Below, one piece after another: positions 35,337 to 48,698 of a DNA stretch of 64,000 nt. How positions within the stretch are numbered: the stretch's first letter is position 1; each line of letters opens with the position of its first letter. A program made the translations under genes and the position numbers. The DNA is from Thermanaeromonas toyohensis ToBE (GTDB lineage Bacteria; Bacillota; DSM-521; Neomoorellales; Neomoorellaceae): NCBI RefSeq assembly GCF_900176005.1, contig NZ_LT838272.1:454501-518500 (forward strand), read 5' to 3'. The notes beneath the pieces are model-generated. The model ran no database searches. It was not told the origin of the DNA and saw only the letters and a program-made list of their open reading frames with translations.

Positions 35337-37142
35337 ATGTTACTGGAGGAAAAGCTCGCCCATCTCCCCGATCATCCTGGCGTCTACTTGATGCGTGACG
35401 CCCAGGGGCAAGTTATATATGTAGGTAAGGCAGCTTCTTTACGTAACCGGGTACGCTCTTATTTCCACGGCCAGCACCCGCCGCGCATCCAGGCCCTGGT
35501 GCGGCAGGTGGCTGATGTAGAGTATATTCTTACGGATAATGAAGTGGAAGCCCTGGCCCTGGAATGTAACTTAATCAAGGAATACCGCCCCCGGTATAAC
35601 ATTAACCTAAAGGACGATAAAAGTTATCCATATCTTCGTCTCACCCTACAGGAGGAGTTTCCGCACCTAGAGGTAACGCGGCGCATAGTACAGGACGGTT
35701 CGCGATATTTCGGACCCTACACCCGGGTAGGGGCCTTGAAGGAAACCCTAAAACTTTTGGGGAGCCTTTTTCCTTTACGCACCTGCCGAGATACTCCTTT
35801 AAAGCTTAAGAGCCGCCCCTGTCTTAACGCTCACTTGGGCAGGTGTCTTGCCCCTTGTACGGGTAAGGTTAGCTCTGAAGAGTATCGGCGAGCCGTGCAG
35901 GAGATGATACTTTTTCTGGAAGGTAAACAGGGAGACCTGATACGCCGGTTGAGGTCAGAAATGGAAGAGGCTGCCAAAAAGTTAGAATTTGAAAGGGCAG
36001 CCCGGTTAAGGGACCGGATCAAGGCTATAGAAGAAGTCCTAGCCCAGCAGAAGGTGATAAGTCCTGGCCGGGAGGATCGCGATGCTATTGCCCTAGCCCG
36101 GGAGCACGATGAGGCTGTAGGTATGATCTTTTTCATCCGGGAAGGGAAACTCATAGGCCGGGAGCACTTTTTCCTGGAAGGTCAGGCCGGTTTGGAGGCT
36201 AGGGAAGTGATGGCCGCCTTAGTAAAGCAGTTTTACAGCCGGGGAGTGGAGATACCGCCGGAAATCCTTCTGGAGGAAGAAGCTGAGGATCAAGAAACAA
36301 TAGCTACCTGGCTGTCCCAGCTTAAAGGGAGCAAGGTTAGTATAAAAGTCCCCCGGCGGGGGGAGAAGGCCAGGCTTATGAGTATGGTGCGGGAAAATGC
36401 CTTTTCTGTTCTAAAGGAGTACTTGTTAGCCCGGGAAAGGGAGGAGGTTAGCTCCCAGCAGGCCCTGGAGGAACTTAAAGATGTTTTATCTCTTCCTGCT
36501 ATTCCTTGGCGGATGGAGGCTTTTGATATTTCTAACCTGCAGGGGACCGAGGCAGTGGGATCCATGGTGGTTTTTGTGGGAGGGCGGCCCGATCCCTCCT
36601 CTTATCGGCGCTTTCGCATTAAGAATGTACAGGGGCCGAACGATTACGCTTGCCTGCAGGAAGTTTTGTCCAGGCGCTTCCGCCGGCTGGCTGAAGGTGA
36701 CCCTAAGTTTTCAGCCCGTCCCGACTTTGTGTTGATCGACGGGGGTCAGGGGCAGCTTTCGGCAGCGCGGGAAGTTATGCGGCGCCTGGGAGTACAGGAT
36801 ATACCCACCTTCAGCCTGGCCAAGGGAGAGGAGCTTATTTTCCGGGAAGGGGATGCCCAGCCGCTGGTCCTACCTAAGGATAGCATCGGCTTGCGGCTCC
36901 TGCAACGCCTCCGGGATGAGGCCCACCGGTTCGCCATTACCTACCACCGCCAGCGCAGGGACAAAGGGGCCCTAGCTTCAGTATTGGATGATATTCCAGG
37001 TATAGGTCCTAAGCGTAAGCGAGCCTTGCTCCGTCATTTTGGCTCTGTAGAGAACATCCGGCGGGCCAGCCTGGAGGAGCTATTACAGGTAGAAGGCATG
37101 AACAGGGTTGTTGCCGCCCGGCTTAAGGAAATACTCGGGTAA
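35337..37142 (+). CDS. uvrC: Excinuclease ABC subunit C
   Basis: The 601-residue dual-incision nuclease of excision repair. Residues 1-95 are the GIY-YIG domain (HPGVYLMRDAQGQVIYVGKA). A cysteine region (TCRD, CLNAHLGRCLAPC) precedes the UVR domain near 200-235. The RNase H-like second nuclease shows EAFDISNLQGTEAVGSMV and VLIDGGQGQL, and helix-hairpin-helix motifs close the protein (DDIPGIGPKRKRALL). ATG at 35337 is 17 bases after the PK_C gene. Confidence 0.96.
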   Translation: MLLEEKLAHLPDHPGVYLMRDAQGQVIYVGKAASLRNRVRSYFHGQHPPRIQALVRQVADVEYILTDNEVEALALECNLIKEYRPRYNINLKDDKSYPYLRLTLQEEFPHLEVTRRIVQDGSRYFGPYTRVGALKETLKLLGSLFPLRTCRDTPLKLKSRPCLNAHLGRCLAPCTGKVSSEEYRRAVQEMILFLEGKQGDLIRRLRSEMEEAAKKLEFERAARLRDRIKAIEEVLAQQKVISPGREDRDAIALAREHDEAVGMIFFIREGKLIGREHFFLEGQAGLEAREVMAALVKQFYSRGVEIPPEILLEEEAEDQETIATWLSQLKGSKVSIKVPRRGEKARLMSMVRENAFSVLKEYLLAREREEVSSQQALEELKDVLSLPAIPWRMEAFDISNLQGTEAVGSMVVFVGGRPDPSSYRRFRIKNVQGPNDYACLQEVLSRRFRRLAEGDPKFSARPDFVLIDGGQGQLSAAREVMRRLGVQDIPTFSLAKGEELIFREGDAQPLVLPKDSIGLRLLQRLRDEAHRFAITYHRQRRDKGALASVLDDIPGIGPKRKRALLRHFGSVENIRRASLEELLQVEGMNRVVAARLKEILG

Positions 37143-37198
37143 GGTATGGGGTAACGAAAATATAGTTCGGGGCAAGTAACAGGGAGAGGAGAGATCTG

Positions 37199-38002
37199 AT
37201 GTCACCCATTAAGCTTGTAGCCCTGGATCTCGACGGCACCCTCCTGGATAGCACCTTTAACGTGGAGTCTAGGGCGCGAGAGGTCATCCGTCAGGTCCAG
37301 GAAAGAGGTGTAGGGGTTACCCTAGCCACAGGCCGCATGTTCCGCTCGGCCTTGCCCTTCGCCCAGGCGTTAAGCTTAAAGCTTCCGTTGATCGTATACC
37401 ATGGAGCTCTGATTAAAAACCCGGTTTCCGGGGAAGTTGTGTGGGAGAGGCTTTTGCCTTTAAGTATAGTAGAATTCCTGGTCCGCAAAGCCCGCTCCTA
37501 CGGCTTCCCCTTCAACGTTTATGTGGACGACGAACTGTATGTGGAGGATGTTCGCCCCGAAAACCGGGCTTATGCTGATCAGGCCCGGGTACCTTTGCAC
37601 AGGGTTGATGATATTTTAGCCTTCTTAAGAAAGGAACCTATTAAATTTGTAGCCCTCCATCATGGTCCAGAGTTAGATAAACTGGAGGAGGAGATACGGA
37701 GGGAACTAGGGGAAAGCGTATATATAACCCGCTCCTTTCCCCATTTCTTAGAAGTTATTAGCCGGGAAGCTAGCAAGGCCAAAGGGCTGGCTATCCTAGC
37801 CCACCTCTTAGGGATAAGTCCTAAAGAAATTATGGTTATAGGCGATAGTTTCAATGATCTAGATATGTTCCATTTTGCTGGGTTGGCCGTAGCCATGGGC
37901 AATGCACCACCGGCTGTCCAGGCCCAAGCCCATTATGTGGTAGGTACTAACGATGAGGGCGGAGTAGCCGAAGCTTTAACTAAATTTATCCTAGAGAGGT
38001 AA
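37199..38002 (+). CDS. Cof-type HAD phosphatase
   Basis: A 267-residue haloacid dehalogenase phosphatase of the Cof/YidA group. Motif I is DLDGTLLD (Asp10 and Asp12), motif II ATGRM, and motifs III-IV are [12 protein letters not shown] and [13 protein letters not shown]2-type cap lies between. Members dephosphorylate sugar phosphates or flavin/pyridoxal phosphates; the substrate here is unknown. ATG at 37199 follows GGGAGAGGAGAG. It heads the rapZ-yvcK-whiA run. Confidence 0.88.
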   Translation: MSPIKLVALDLDGTLLDSTFNVESRAREVIRQVQERGVGVTLATGRMFRSALPFAQALSLKLPLIVYHGALIKNPVSGEVVWERLLPLSIVEFLVRKARSYGFPFNVYVDDELYVEDVRPENRAYADQARVPLHRVDDILAFLRKEPIKFVALHHGPELDKLEEEIRRELGESVYITRSFPHFLEVISREASKAKGLAILAHLLGISPKEIMVIGDSFNDLDMFHFAGLAVAMGNAPPAVQAQAHYVVGTNDEGGVAEALTKFILER

Positions 38003-38010
38003 AGGCTTTT

Positions 38011-38904
38011 ATGGATAAGGGTGAGGAATGGCGTCTGGTAATTGTGACAGGTTTATCGGGAGCTGGTAAAACCCAAGCTATACGCTCCCTGGAGGATTTA
38101 GGCTTTTTTTGTATTGATAATCTACCCCCTTCCTTAGTACCTGGGTTGGTAGAACTGCTAAGCAAACAGGGACCTGGTCCAGAGGAGAATAAAAAAGTAG
38201 CTTTAGTTATGGATATCAGGGGAGGCAAGTTTTTTGAAGGTCTGGAGGAAGCTCTAGATTACCTTGATGAGCAGGGCTTCCCCTACGAAATCTTATTTTT
38301 AGAAGCTTCGGATGAGGTTCTGGTCCGGCGGTATAAGGAGACGAGGCGGCGCCACCCCCTAGCAGGGGAAAGCATCTTGGAGGGAATTTTAGAAGAGCGC
38401 CGGCGTTTAGAAAGTATTAAGGAACGGGCGAGCAAAGTTATCGATACCTCAGAACTTACACCCCGTCAGCTTAAAGAAGAAATAGCTGAATTATTTGGTG
38501 CCCAGAGGCAGAAGCTGACCGTAACAGTGGTGTCCTTCGGATATAAGTACGGTTTACCCTTAGATGCCGATTTAGTTATGGACGTCCGTTTTTTACCTAA
38601 CCCTTATTATAACCCGGCCTTACGCCCCTTTACAGGCCACGATCGGTGTGTGGCTGATTTTGTCTTAAGCTCTCCTGCTACCCAGGAGTTTTTGCATAAG
38701 TTTATGGACTTATTACGTTTTCTTATTCCCAGCTATATTAAAGAGGGTAAATCGCATCTCGTGATAGCTATAGGTTGTACCGGTGGTCAGCACCGTTCTG
38801 TGACCTTGGCCAACAAGATAGGAGAGCTGCTTAAGCACGAGGATTTTCGGGTTATTGTGAAGCATAGAGATGTAGTGCGCGCCTCCTCAAGCCGTAGGAG
38901 GTGA
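38011..38904 (+). CDS. rapZ: RNase adapter RapZ (YvcJ family)
   Basis: A 297-residue nucleotide-binding protein. Walker A is GLSGAGKTQ (residues 14-22). The C-terminal domain shows [20 protein letters not shown] and the phosphate-binding [11 protein letters not shown]. In E. coli RapZ guides RNase E in glucosamine-6-phosphate control; in Bacillus the homolog YvcJ affects competence. It overlaps yvcK by four bases (GTGA). Confidence 0.95.
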   Translation: MDKGEEWRLVIVTGLSGAGKTQAIRSLEDLGFFCIDNLPPSLVPGLVELLSKQGPGPEENKKVALVMDIRGGKFFEGLEEALDYLDEQGFPYEILFLEASDEVLVRRYKETRRRHPLAGESILEGILEERRRLESIKERASKVIDTSELTPRQLKEEIAELFGAQRQKLTVTVVSFGYKYGLPLDADLVMDVRFLPNPYYNPALRPFTGHDRCVADFVLSSPATQEFLHKFMDLLRFLIPSYIKEGKSHLVIAIGCTGGQHRSVTLANKIGELLKHEDFRVIVKHRDVVRASSSRRR

Positions 38905-40280
38905 GGCTTTTGCAGAGCTTTAAGTGGTTATACCCGGGCCTTAAGGTTAAACGCTTTATACTTTTAGCCGCTTTAGGCCTTTTCTTTCTTGTTTCTGGAG
39001 TTACTATAGCCTTAGGCTTAACCTTACTTACCTCAGCAGAACAAACCTTATTGTGGCTGGCTGATTATATCCTGCGGCTGGGGATTTCTCCTTTAGCTAG
39101 TGGTATTTTCCTAGCCGGGTGGGGGCTATTATTATTAGTGTTAGGCATTGATAGGCTAGTACGCTCGGTTTTACATGTCTTATGGCCGCGGGAAAAAAGC
39201 CCATGGGAGGTTTTTTATCGGCGGCGCCTGTTGGAGGGAGGGCCCCGGATAGTGGCCATCGGTGGTGGTACAGGGTTAGGAGTTCTTCTGCGCGGTCTTA
39301 AGAACTATACCCGCAATCTTACCGCTATTGTTACAGTAGCAGACGATGGCGGGAGTTCTGGGCGGCTCCGGGCTGAGCTAGAAATACCCCCACCAGGGGA
39401 TATCCGTAATTGCCTGGTAGCGCTGGCGGATACCGAAGCCTTAATGGAAGAACTTTTTAGCTACCGCTTTCGGCGGGGAGAAGGGCTGGCCGGGCATAGT
39501 CTGGGGAATCTATTGCTGGCGGCCATGATCGATATAGCTGGGGATTTTGACAAGGCTATAAGCGAGTTGGGACGGGTTTTAGCTGTAGGCGGCCGGGTTG
39601 TTCCTTCCACCCTTACCCCGGTGGTGTTGGGAGCTGAAAAGGAGGATGGGACCATCGTCTGGGGAGAAAGCCGCATCCCCTGCCCCGGCCAGCGCATAAA
39701 AAGGGTTTTCTTGCATCCCCCTGATTGTCGCCCCCATGAGAAAGCCCTGGAGGCTATAGCCCAAGCCGAGGCTATTATAATCGGGCCGGGAAGTCTTTAT
39801 ACCAGCGTCTTACCCAATCTTCTAGTGCCGGGTATAGCAGAAGCCCTGCGTAAGGCCAACGCTCCAGTATTTTACATAAGCAATGTGATGACTCAGCCGG
39901 GAGAAACAGAAGGCTATACTGTAGCTGATCATGTGCGGGCCATTCAAGCCCATTGTGGTCCCGGCCTTATAGACTGTGTCATTGCCCATAGCGGCCCGGT
40001 ATCCTGGGCTGCTCGGAGAAGATACGGAGAAAAGGGAGCCCAGCCAGTAAAGGTGGATGCGGCAGCGGTGGCACGTATGGGAGTGGCTCTCCGGAAGGCC
40101 TGGCTAGTGGATGAGACCCTAGTAGTAAGGCACCACCCTGATCGCCTGGCCCAGGTGATCATGGAGGAGCTATATAAACGCCGAGCTTGGAGGCCGCGAA
40201 GTAAGTTCTGCTTTTTCTTCCAGAAACGGATGGAGAGAAGCCGCCTCCCTATATCTACTAGACATAAGGTATCTCTATAG
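38901..40280 (+). CDS. yvcK: YvcK/GlmR family gluconeogenesis factor with N-terminal membrane helices
   Basis: A 459-residue protein. Two hydrophobic segments (about residues 18-42 and 58-82) precede a CofD-like domain that binds UDP-sugars in this family: [45 protein letters not shown] and [15 protein letters not shown]. YvcK is needed for growth on gluconeogenic carbon and helps direct carbon to wall precursors. Bacillus YvcK lacks the membrane part; many Clostridial ones have it. A basic, cysteine-containing tail (about 430-459) goes beyond the domain. GTG at 38901 overlaps rapZ. Confidence 0.93.
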   Translation: MRLLQSFKWLYPGLKVKRFILLAALGLFFLVSGVTIALGLTLLTSAEQTLLWLADYILRLGISPLASGIFLAGWGLLLLVLGIDRLVRSVLHVLWPREKSPWEVFYRRRLLEGGPRIVAIGGGTGLGVLLRGLKNYTRNLTAIVTVADDGGSSGRLRAELEIPPPGDIRNCLVALADTEALMEELFSYRFRRGEGLAGHSLGNLLLAAMIDIAGDFDKAISELGRVLAVGGRVVPSTLTPVVLGAEKEDGTIVWGESRIPCPGQRIKRVFLHPPDCRPHEKALEAIAQAEAIIIGPGSLYTSVLPNLLVPGIAEALRKANAPVFYISNVMTQPGETEGYTVADHVRAIQAHCGPGLIDCVIAHSGPVSWAARRRYGEKGAQPVKVDAAAVARMGVALRKAWLVDETLVVRHHPDRLAQVIMEELYKRRAWRPRSKFCFFFQKRMERSRLPISTRHKVSL

Positions 40281-40300
40281 AAGCGGGGGTAATTTAAAGT

Positions 40301-41233
40301 ATGCCGCTCTCCTTTTCGGCCCGGGTTAAGGAAGAGCTAACCCATGTCCAGGCTAAGGGTAAATGTTGCCGCCTGGCCGAACTGGCCGCTTTATGGCATT
40401 TTTCATCTTTACCTCCCTTAGAGGAGACCTTACCCCAAGGTTTCATCATGCTGGTCACGGAAAACGCTGCCCTAGCTCGTAAAGCTTACTCTTTGGCTAA
40501 GGAGGCAGGCTTTAATGTAAAAGTAGAAAGTATGGATTCTAAGACCCGGCGCAAAACCCATCTATATTATCTAGTAACCCCACAGGATGGATATAAAAAA
40601 ATTTTACAAGAAAGGGAGCGAACTTTACACCCTTGTTGTCGTCCAGCTTACCTCCGCGGAAGTTTCTTGGCTTCCGGGTATCTGGCCAGCCCAGGAGCTG
40701 GCCACCACCTGGAACTGGTGGTAAAGGCTCGGGATCTTCGTTTTCTGCAGCGCCTTATGAGGGAGCTAAACCTTACTCCTGGGGTCCACCAGCGCTCCCG
40801 GGGGGTGGCCTTGTATTTTAAAGATAGCGAGCAGATCATCCGTGCTTTAAGCCTTATGGGCGCCCATGCTGCAGTTCTAGAGTACCAAAATGTTTTAGTT
40901 TATAAAGAAATGCGCAACCGGGTAAACCGTCTGATAAACTGCGAGACGGCCAATTTAAGTAAAGCGGTAGAGACGGGTTTAAGGCAGGTAGAGGCTATAA
41001 GCTTCCTTAAGGACAAATTGGGCTTGGAGAACCTTCCACGCGCTTTACGGGAGGTAGCTGAGATGAGGTTGCGCTACCCAGAAGCTACACTTAAAGAATT
41101 AGGCGAAATGCTTACTCCTCGAGTAGGGAAATCCGGAGTGAATCACCGCCTCCGCCGTCTGGAGGCCTTAGCCAAAAAATTGATGGGCAGTGAAGTCAAA
41201 GATGCGCCAAGTGGAGAGGTTTCCAGTAAGTAA
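40301..41233 (+). CDS. whiA: Sporulation/division regulator WhiA
   Basis: A 310-residue DNA-binding protein with an N-terminal LAGLIDADG-like fold ([26 protein letters not shown]) and a C-terminal helix-turn-helix ([31 protein letters not shown]). WhiA controls sporulation in Streptomyces and influences division and chromosome segregation in Bacillus. The order rapZ-yvcK-whiA is conserved. ATG at 40301 has a GGGGG-containing site upstream. Confidence 0.95.
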   Translation: MPLSFSARVKEELTHVQAKGKCCRLAELAALWHFSSLPPLEETLPQGFIMLVTENAALARKAYSLAKEAGFNVKVESMDSKTRRKTHLYYLVTPQDGYKKILQERERTLHPCCRPAYLRGSFLASGYLASPGAGHHLELVVKARDLRFLQRLMRELNLTPGVHQRSRGVALYFKDSEQIIRALSLMGAHAAVLEYQNVLVYKEMRNRVNRLINCETANLSKAVETGLRQVEAISFLKDKLGLENLPRALREVAEMRLRYPEATLKELGEMLTPRVGKSGVNHRLRRLEALAKKLMGSEVKDAPSGEVSSK

Positions 41234-41243
41234 GGGCAATTCC

Positions 41244-41690
41244 ATGGTCTATTGGCGCAGGATAACTCCCCTGTGGCGGGTAATCTGGAACTTTAGCCTT
41301 ATTGAATTAAGCCGCTTTATCCCCTTTTTAAGGTTTAAGAATTTTCTTCTGCGGCTAGTGGGGATAAAAGTGGCTCCTTCAGCTTCCATAGGGCTGATGG
41401 CTATGTTTGATATACTACGCCCAGACTTAATAAGTATCGGCGATAATACCATCATCGGCTACAATGCTACTATTTTAAGTCACGAATTTTTACCTCGGGA
41501 ATACCGCTTGGGCAAAGTGGAGATAGGTTCCTGGGTCCTAGTGGGGGCTAACGTCACCATCCTTCCCGGAGTGAGGATTGGCGATGGGGCAGTGGTGGCG
41601 GCCGGGGCAGTGGTAACCCAGGATGTGCCTCCCGGAGCTCTAGTTGCGGGAGTACCCGCCCGGGTGGTTAAACGGGAAGGTGAAGTCTAA
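41244..41690 (+). CDS. Left-handed beta-helix acyltransferase
   Basis: A 148-residue hexapeptide-repeat acyltransferase. The N-terminal part is hydrophobic and aromatic; from about residue 60 the repeats run [51 protein letters not shown] and end [10 protein letters not shown], as in maltose/CysE-type O-acetyltransferases. The substrate is unknown, perhaps an envelope sugar. ATG at 41244 has AAGGG seven bases upstream; the frame opens earlier inside whiA without a ribosome site. Confidence 0.85.
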   Translation: MVYWRRITPLWRVIWNFSLIELSRFIPFLRFKNFLLRLVGIKVAPSASIGLMAMFDILRPDLISIGDNTIIGYNATILSHEFLPREYRLGKVEIGSWVLVGANVTILPGVRIGDGAVVAAGAVVTQDVPPGALVAGVPARVVKREGEV

Positions 41691-41728
41691 AACTTTACTC
41701 CACAAGGGGAGGCCCAAATTTACAAACC

Positions 41729-42340
41729 ATGTTCCAATTTCTTAAATATTTACTATGGTATAACCCATTCCAGCCCTTTTTTCTTAAAGGGCTACTGATT
41801 ATCAACTTCTTAGGCTCCCTTTATGGGTATTACTGGTACTATGAGCAGTTACTAGCTACTCCTTGGCCGTGGTGGATTTTTACCCCGGATAGCCCCCTTT
41901 CCACTTCTCTCTTTACCTTGACCTTAGCCTTGTTGCTCTTGGGGAAGGGCGCAAGTGTCAAATCCGTAAAAGAAGTTTTGGGCCTGTTGGCTTGTGCAGC
42001 GCTCATCAAGTACGGTTTGTGGGCGGTTGTAGTTATCGGGGATTACTGGATAAGGGGAGCTAGCGTAACCCTGGTAGAAGCTTTATTGTTCTTAAGCCAC
42101 TTAGGCATGGCTGCTCAAGGTTACCTTTTTTTACGCCACTGGCCCTTTTACCTATGGCAGGGCCTTTTAACTGGTGCTTGGTTGATACTCAATGATTACG
42201 TCGATTATATTTTAGGTTGGCATCCTTACCTTTTCCGAGACGACCAAGTGCCCTTGGCAGCTGTTACAGCCCTTGTTTTAAGCGGTTTTTGGTTTCTTTA
42301 CTGTTTAGGCAGGAAAATAGCCAGGAACACAGAATATTAA
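41729..42340 (+). CDS. DUF1405 membrane protein (YpjA-like)
   Basis: A 203-residue polytopic protein with about six membrane segments and many aromatic residues (YGYYWYYEQL, PWPWWIF). It fits DUF1405, represented by YpjA in Bacillus, of unknown function. The conserved N-terminal pattern and the NDYVDYILGWHPYL segment near residue 155 are visible. ATG at 41729 lies 38 bases after the acyltransferase gene; AAGGGGAGG is about 14 bases upstream. An AT-rich repeat (AATATT twice) follows the gene. Confidence 0.78.
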   Translation: MFQFLKYLLWYNPFQPFFLKGLLIINFLGSLYGYYWYYEQLLATPWPWWIFTPDSPLSTSLFTLTLALLLLGKGASVKSVKEVLGLLACAALIKYGLWAVVVIGDYWIRGASVTLVEALLFLSHLGMAAQGYLFLRHWPFYLWQGLLTGAWLILNDYVDYILGWHPYLFRDDQVPLAAVTALVLSGFWFLYCLGRKIARNTEY

Positions 42341-42375
42341 TATTAATACAAGGGGCAGAAAGAGGGTAGAAGGGG

Positions 42376-43773
42376 ATGCGGGCCGGTATAGGGCTGCACC
42401 TGGAACAGAGCCAAAAATTAGTTATGACCCCGGAATTAAGGCAGGCCATGGTTATCCTGCAGCTCTCTACCCTGGAGCTAACCGAATACCTAGAGCAGGA
42501 GCTTCAAGAAAACCCTATTTTAGAGATAGGGGAAGATGGGGAGTTTTTATCCCCTGAAGGCTTAAATATACAGCAGGAAGAGCAAGGAGAGTTAAGTCTA
42601 GACTGGGCAGAATATTTTGCTGATGGTAGCGACTTAGGCTTTGTATGGGTACCCCGCGAAAATCCGGAAGAACCCAACTTTAATAATTCCCTGGCTGCCG
42701 AAGGCCCAGGCCTTCACGATTATCTTCTTCTCCAGCTTAATTTAAGCGTAAAGGATAAAAAAGGGCTATCCATCGGCACCTTTCTTATTGGCAATATCGA
42801 CCAAAACGGTTATTTAAAAATTTCAGTAAAGGAAGCAGCAACAGCCCTTAAAGTGCATCCCGGTGAGGTCTGGCGAGTGTTAGAGATAATCCAAGGGTTT
42901 GATCCTCCCGGCGTGGGAGCCCGGGACCTGGTGGAATGCTTGCTATTACAGCTTCGCCACTATAAAGAAGTACCGACGGGGGCAGAAAAGATCATCCGAC
43001 ATTTCCTGCCGGATGTAGCCCAGGGGAGGCTCGCCAAAATTGCCCGGCAGCTCAGTCTTAGTTTGGCTGAAGTACAGGCTGCTGTGGACTTTATCCGGAA
43101 CCTAGATCCTAAACCTGGCCGCACTTTTGGGAGCCAGCGGGATGTACGTTATATTATCCCTGACGTAATAGTAGAACGGGCGGGGGACGACTATGTGGTG
43201 TTAATTAACGACGTAGCCACCCCTAGGTTGAGGATTAATCCCCATTATCAGGCCCTTTTACGACAAGGCGTTTGTGACTACCAAACACGTAAATTCCTAG
43301 AAGACAAATTGAATGCGGCCACCTGGATTATCCGCAGCATGGAGCACCGGCGGGTTACTTTATATCGTGTGGTACAAAGGATAGTGCAAGAACAACGGGA
43401 GTTCTTGGAGAAAGGGATAAAATACCTTAAGCCTTTGACCATGCGCCAAGTCGCGGAAGCTCTAGGGCTCCACGAGTCCACCGTTAGCCGGGCTACCGCG
43501 AATAAATATGTACAAACTCCCCAGGGACTCTTTGAATTAAAATTTTTCTTTGCTAATGGTATTACCAAGAAGGATGGAGTAGCTGCAGCAGAAAGCATAA
43601 AGAAACTTATCTCCGAAGCCGTGGCCAAGGAAGATCCCTTTGCTCCTCTAACCGATCAGCAGCTTACGGAGCTTTTGAACCGGCAGGGAATCCAGATTTC
43701 CCGGCGGACTGTAGCCAAGTATAGGGATGAGCTAGGCATCCCTACAGCGGCTAGGCGAAAAAGGTACAATTGA
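42376..43773 (+). CDS. rpoN: RNA polymerase sigma-54 factor
   Basis: A 465-residue sigma-54. Region I begins with the Gln-rich activator-sensing part (LEQSQKLVMTPELRQAMVIL), the core-binding domain follows (FDPPGVGARDLVECLLLQL), then the helix-turn-helix (MRQVAEALGLHESTVSRAT) and the RpoN box SRRTVAKYRDELGIP near the end. Sigma-54 needs an enhancer-binding activator; none is encoded in the window. ATG at 42376 follows AGAAGGGG. It is directly upstream of the glycolytic genes, the usual Clostridial order minus cggR. Confidence 0.95.
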   Translation: MRAGIGLHLEQSQKLVMTPELRQAMVILQLSTLELTEYLEQELQENPILEIGEDGEFLSPEGLNIQQEEQGELSLDWAEYFADGSDLGFVWVPRENPEEPNFNNSLAAEGPGLHDYLLLQLNLSVKDKKGLSIGTFLIGNIDQNGYLKISVKEAATALKVHPGEVWRVLEIIQGFDPPGVGARDLVECLLLQLRHYKEVPTGAEKIIRHFLPDVAQGRLAKIARQLSLSLAEVQAAVDFIRNLDPKPGRTFGSQRDVRYIIPDVIVERAGDDYVVLINDVATPRLRINPHYQALLRQGVCDYQTRKFLEDKLNAATWIIRSMEHRRVTLYRVVQRIVQEQREFLEKGIKYLKPLTMRQVAEALGLHESTVSRATANKYVQTPQGLFELKFFFANGITKKDGVAAAESIKKLISEAVAKEDPFAPLTDQQLTELLNRQGIQISRRTVAKYRDELGIPTAARRKRYN

Positions 43774-43791
43774 TTTGTGGAAGCTTAAGGG

Positions 43792-43822
43792 GGTGGCCGG
43801 AAAGGCCACCTTTTAAATTTTT
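43792..43822 (+). terminator. Terminator of rpoN
   Basis: GGTGGCC (43792-43798) pairs with GGCCACC (43804-43810) around GGAAA, followed by TTTTAAATTTTTT. Confidence 0.92.
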
Positions 43823-43941
43823 TCTGGAAAAAGGATTTTGCCCATCAATGTTGAATACAAAGAGGTGATTGCTACCAACGCCGCACTCATAATTTCCATT
43901 TTCACCAGGTATACTAAGGTTTTGGAAGGGGGATTACATAG

Positions 43942-44949
<1,008 letters not shown>

Positions 44950-44961
44950 ACTTTCCTTCCC

Positions 44962-44992
44962 GGGAGCGGTCGCCTGTAAGGCGGCCGTTCCC
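44962..44992 (+). other. Long stable hairpin between gap and pgk
   Basis: Thirteen base pairs (44962-44974 with 44980-44992, two G-U pairs) around the loop TGTAA, with no T run after it. It is too strong to be chance but is not a standard terminator; it may stabilise the gap message or reduce read-through into pgk. Confidence 0.7.
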
Positions 44993-45035
44993 ATTGAGGC
45001 GTTAAGGGATACATTCTTCGAGGGGGGCTTTACCC

Positions 45036-46220
45036 GTGCAGAAGATGACGGTTAAAGATATAGATTGCGCCCAAAAGAGGGTGTTGGTTCGTGTTGATTT
45101 TAATGTACCCCTAGAGAACGGGGAAGTAGTTGATGATACACGTATCCGTGCCGCCCTGCCTACTATTCGTTATCTTATGGAGCAGGGGGCCAAGGTCATC
45201 CTTGTTTCCCACCTAGGACGGCCTAAGGGCAAAGTAAATGAGACTTTGCGCCTTAACCCAGTCGCCCGCAGGCTTTCCGAGCTTTTGAATAAGCCGGTGA
45301 AAAAAGTAGATGCTTGTATAGGCCCGGAGGTAGAGGAAGCGGTAAACAACCTTAAGCCCGGGGAAGTCCTTCTCTTAGAAAACATCCGCTTCTACCCAGA
45401 AGAAGAGAAAAACGATCCTGAATTCGCCCGGAAGCTGGCGGCCCTAGCTGACATTTACGTCAATGATGCCTTCGGTGCTGCCCACCGTGCCCATGCCTCT
45501 ACCGAAGGAGTTGCCCATTATCTTCCCGCCGTTGCTGGCTTCCTTATGCAGAAGGAAATTGAAATTATGGGTAAAGCCTTAGCCGACCCCGAACGTCCTT
45601 TTGTGGCTATCCTCGGTGGAGCTAAGGTATCTGATAAAATTGGTGTTATCCGCAATCTCTTAAGTAAAGTAGACACCCTCCTCCTAGGTGGCGGCATGGC
45701 TAACACTTTCCTTAAAGCCAGGGGTTGTCAAATGGGCAAATCTTTGGTAGAAGATGATAAGGTGCCTTTAGCTTCTGAGCTCATGGAGGAAGCCCGCAAG
45801 AGAAATGTGCATTTGCTCCTACCTGTGGACCTGGTAGTAACCCAAGATCTCTCTGCCGAGGCCCCCCATAGGGTGGTGAAGGCGGAGGAGGTGCCGGAAG
45901 GGTGGATGGCGGTGGATATTGGACCGGAGACCAGGCAGGCGTTTGCGAAAGCCCTGGAGGGGGCGCGCACAGTGGTATGGAATGGGCCCATGGGTGTCTT
46001 TGAAGTAGAACCTTTCGCAGCAGGGACCGAAGCTGTAGCCCGCGCAGTAGCCGAAGTTAAAGGCACCACTATTGTGGGCGGAGGGGATTCCGTGGCAGCA
46101 GTGGAGAAGGTGGGAGTGGCCGACCATATAACCCATATCTCCACCGGTGGTGGTGCGTCCCTGGAGTTCTTAGAGGGTCGTGAGTTACCTGGAGTTGTAG
46201 CCCTTAAGGACAAGGTATAA
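45036..46220 (+). CDS. pgk: Phosphoglycerate kinase
   Basis: A 394-residue enzyme making ATP and 3-phosphoglycerate. It shows [47 protein letters not shown], the [14 protein letters not shown] loop, [11 protein letters not shown], and the nucleotide-binding [11 protein letters not shown] with [16 protein letters not shown] at 45036 follows GAGGGGGGC. The stop is 31 bases before tpiA. Confidence 0.97.
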   Translation: MQKMTVKDIDCAQKRVLVRVDFNVPLENGEVVDDTRIRAALPTIRYLMEQGAKVILVSHLGRPKGKVNETLRLNPVARRLSELLNKPVKKVDACIGPEVEEAVNNLKPGEVLLLENIRFYPEEEKNDPEFARKLAALADIYVNDAFGAAHRAHASTEGVAHYLPAVAGFLMQKEIEIMGKALADPERPFVAILGGAKVSDKIGVIRNLLSKVDTLLLGGGMANTFLKARGCQMGKSLVEDDKVPLASELMEEARKRNVHLLLPVDLVVTQDLSAEAPHRVVKAEEVPEGWMAVDIGPETRQAFAKALEGARTVVWNGPMGVFEVEPFAAGTEAVARAVAEVKGTTIVGGGDSVAAVEKVGVADHITHISTGGGASLEFLEGRELPGVVALKDKV

Positions 46221-46251
46221 GATAGATGCTACTTAAGAGAGGGGGAACACT

Positions 46252-48367
<2,116 letters not shown>

Positions 48368-48389
48368 AAAACCGCTTTGCAAATAAATG

Positions 48390-48398
48390 TGCTATACT
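48390..48398 (+). promoter_or_regulatory. Downstream secG promoter (P2), extended -10
   Basis: TGCTATACT is an extended -10 with no good -35 at the normal distance. It lies 50 bases upstream of the secG start. Confidence 0.5.
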
Positions 48399-48447
48399 AT
48401 TGCCGTGGCCAGAAAAGTGCACCTCTAGGGGACAAGGGGGTGAGAAG

Positions 48448-48672
48448 GTGTTACACAGTATCTTATTAGTTCTTCAGATTTTAGTTGCTCTGGCCCTTAT
48501 AGCCACGGTACTCTTGCAGTCTAGCCGTAGCGCGGGGGTTTCCGGGGTTATCGCTGGAGGAGCGGAGAGCTTGTTTGGGAAAAAGAAGGGTTTGGATGAG
48601 TTTTTCATGAAGATTTCCACCTGGCTGGGAGCCCTCTTTTTCTTACTAACTTTGTTGCTCTCTTTAGTATGA
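48448..48672 (+). CDS. secG: Protein-export membrane protein SecG
   Basis: A 74-residue SecYEG accessory subunit with two hydrophobic helices (about residues 2-22 and 50-72) joined by a loop with LLQSSRSAGVSGVIAGGAES, the SecG signature. GTG at 48448 has AAGGGGGTGAGAA just upstream; the longer frame to 48400 would start among the promoters. It follows eno, as in many Firmicutes. Confidence 0.93.
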   Translation: MLHSILLVLQILVALALIATVLLQSSRSAGVSGVIAGGAESLFGKKKGLDEFFMKISTWLGALFFLLTLLLSLV

Positions 48673-48698
48673 ATCGGCCTTAAGGGGGTAGATGGAAA

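Noticed and set aside
38901-40280. yvcK product as an F420-pathway CofD enzyme partnering the CofE-like protein
   Set aside because: It lies in the conserved rapZ-yvcK-whiA order and has the YvcK layout, which points to the gluconeogenesis factor instead.
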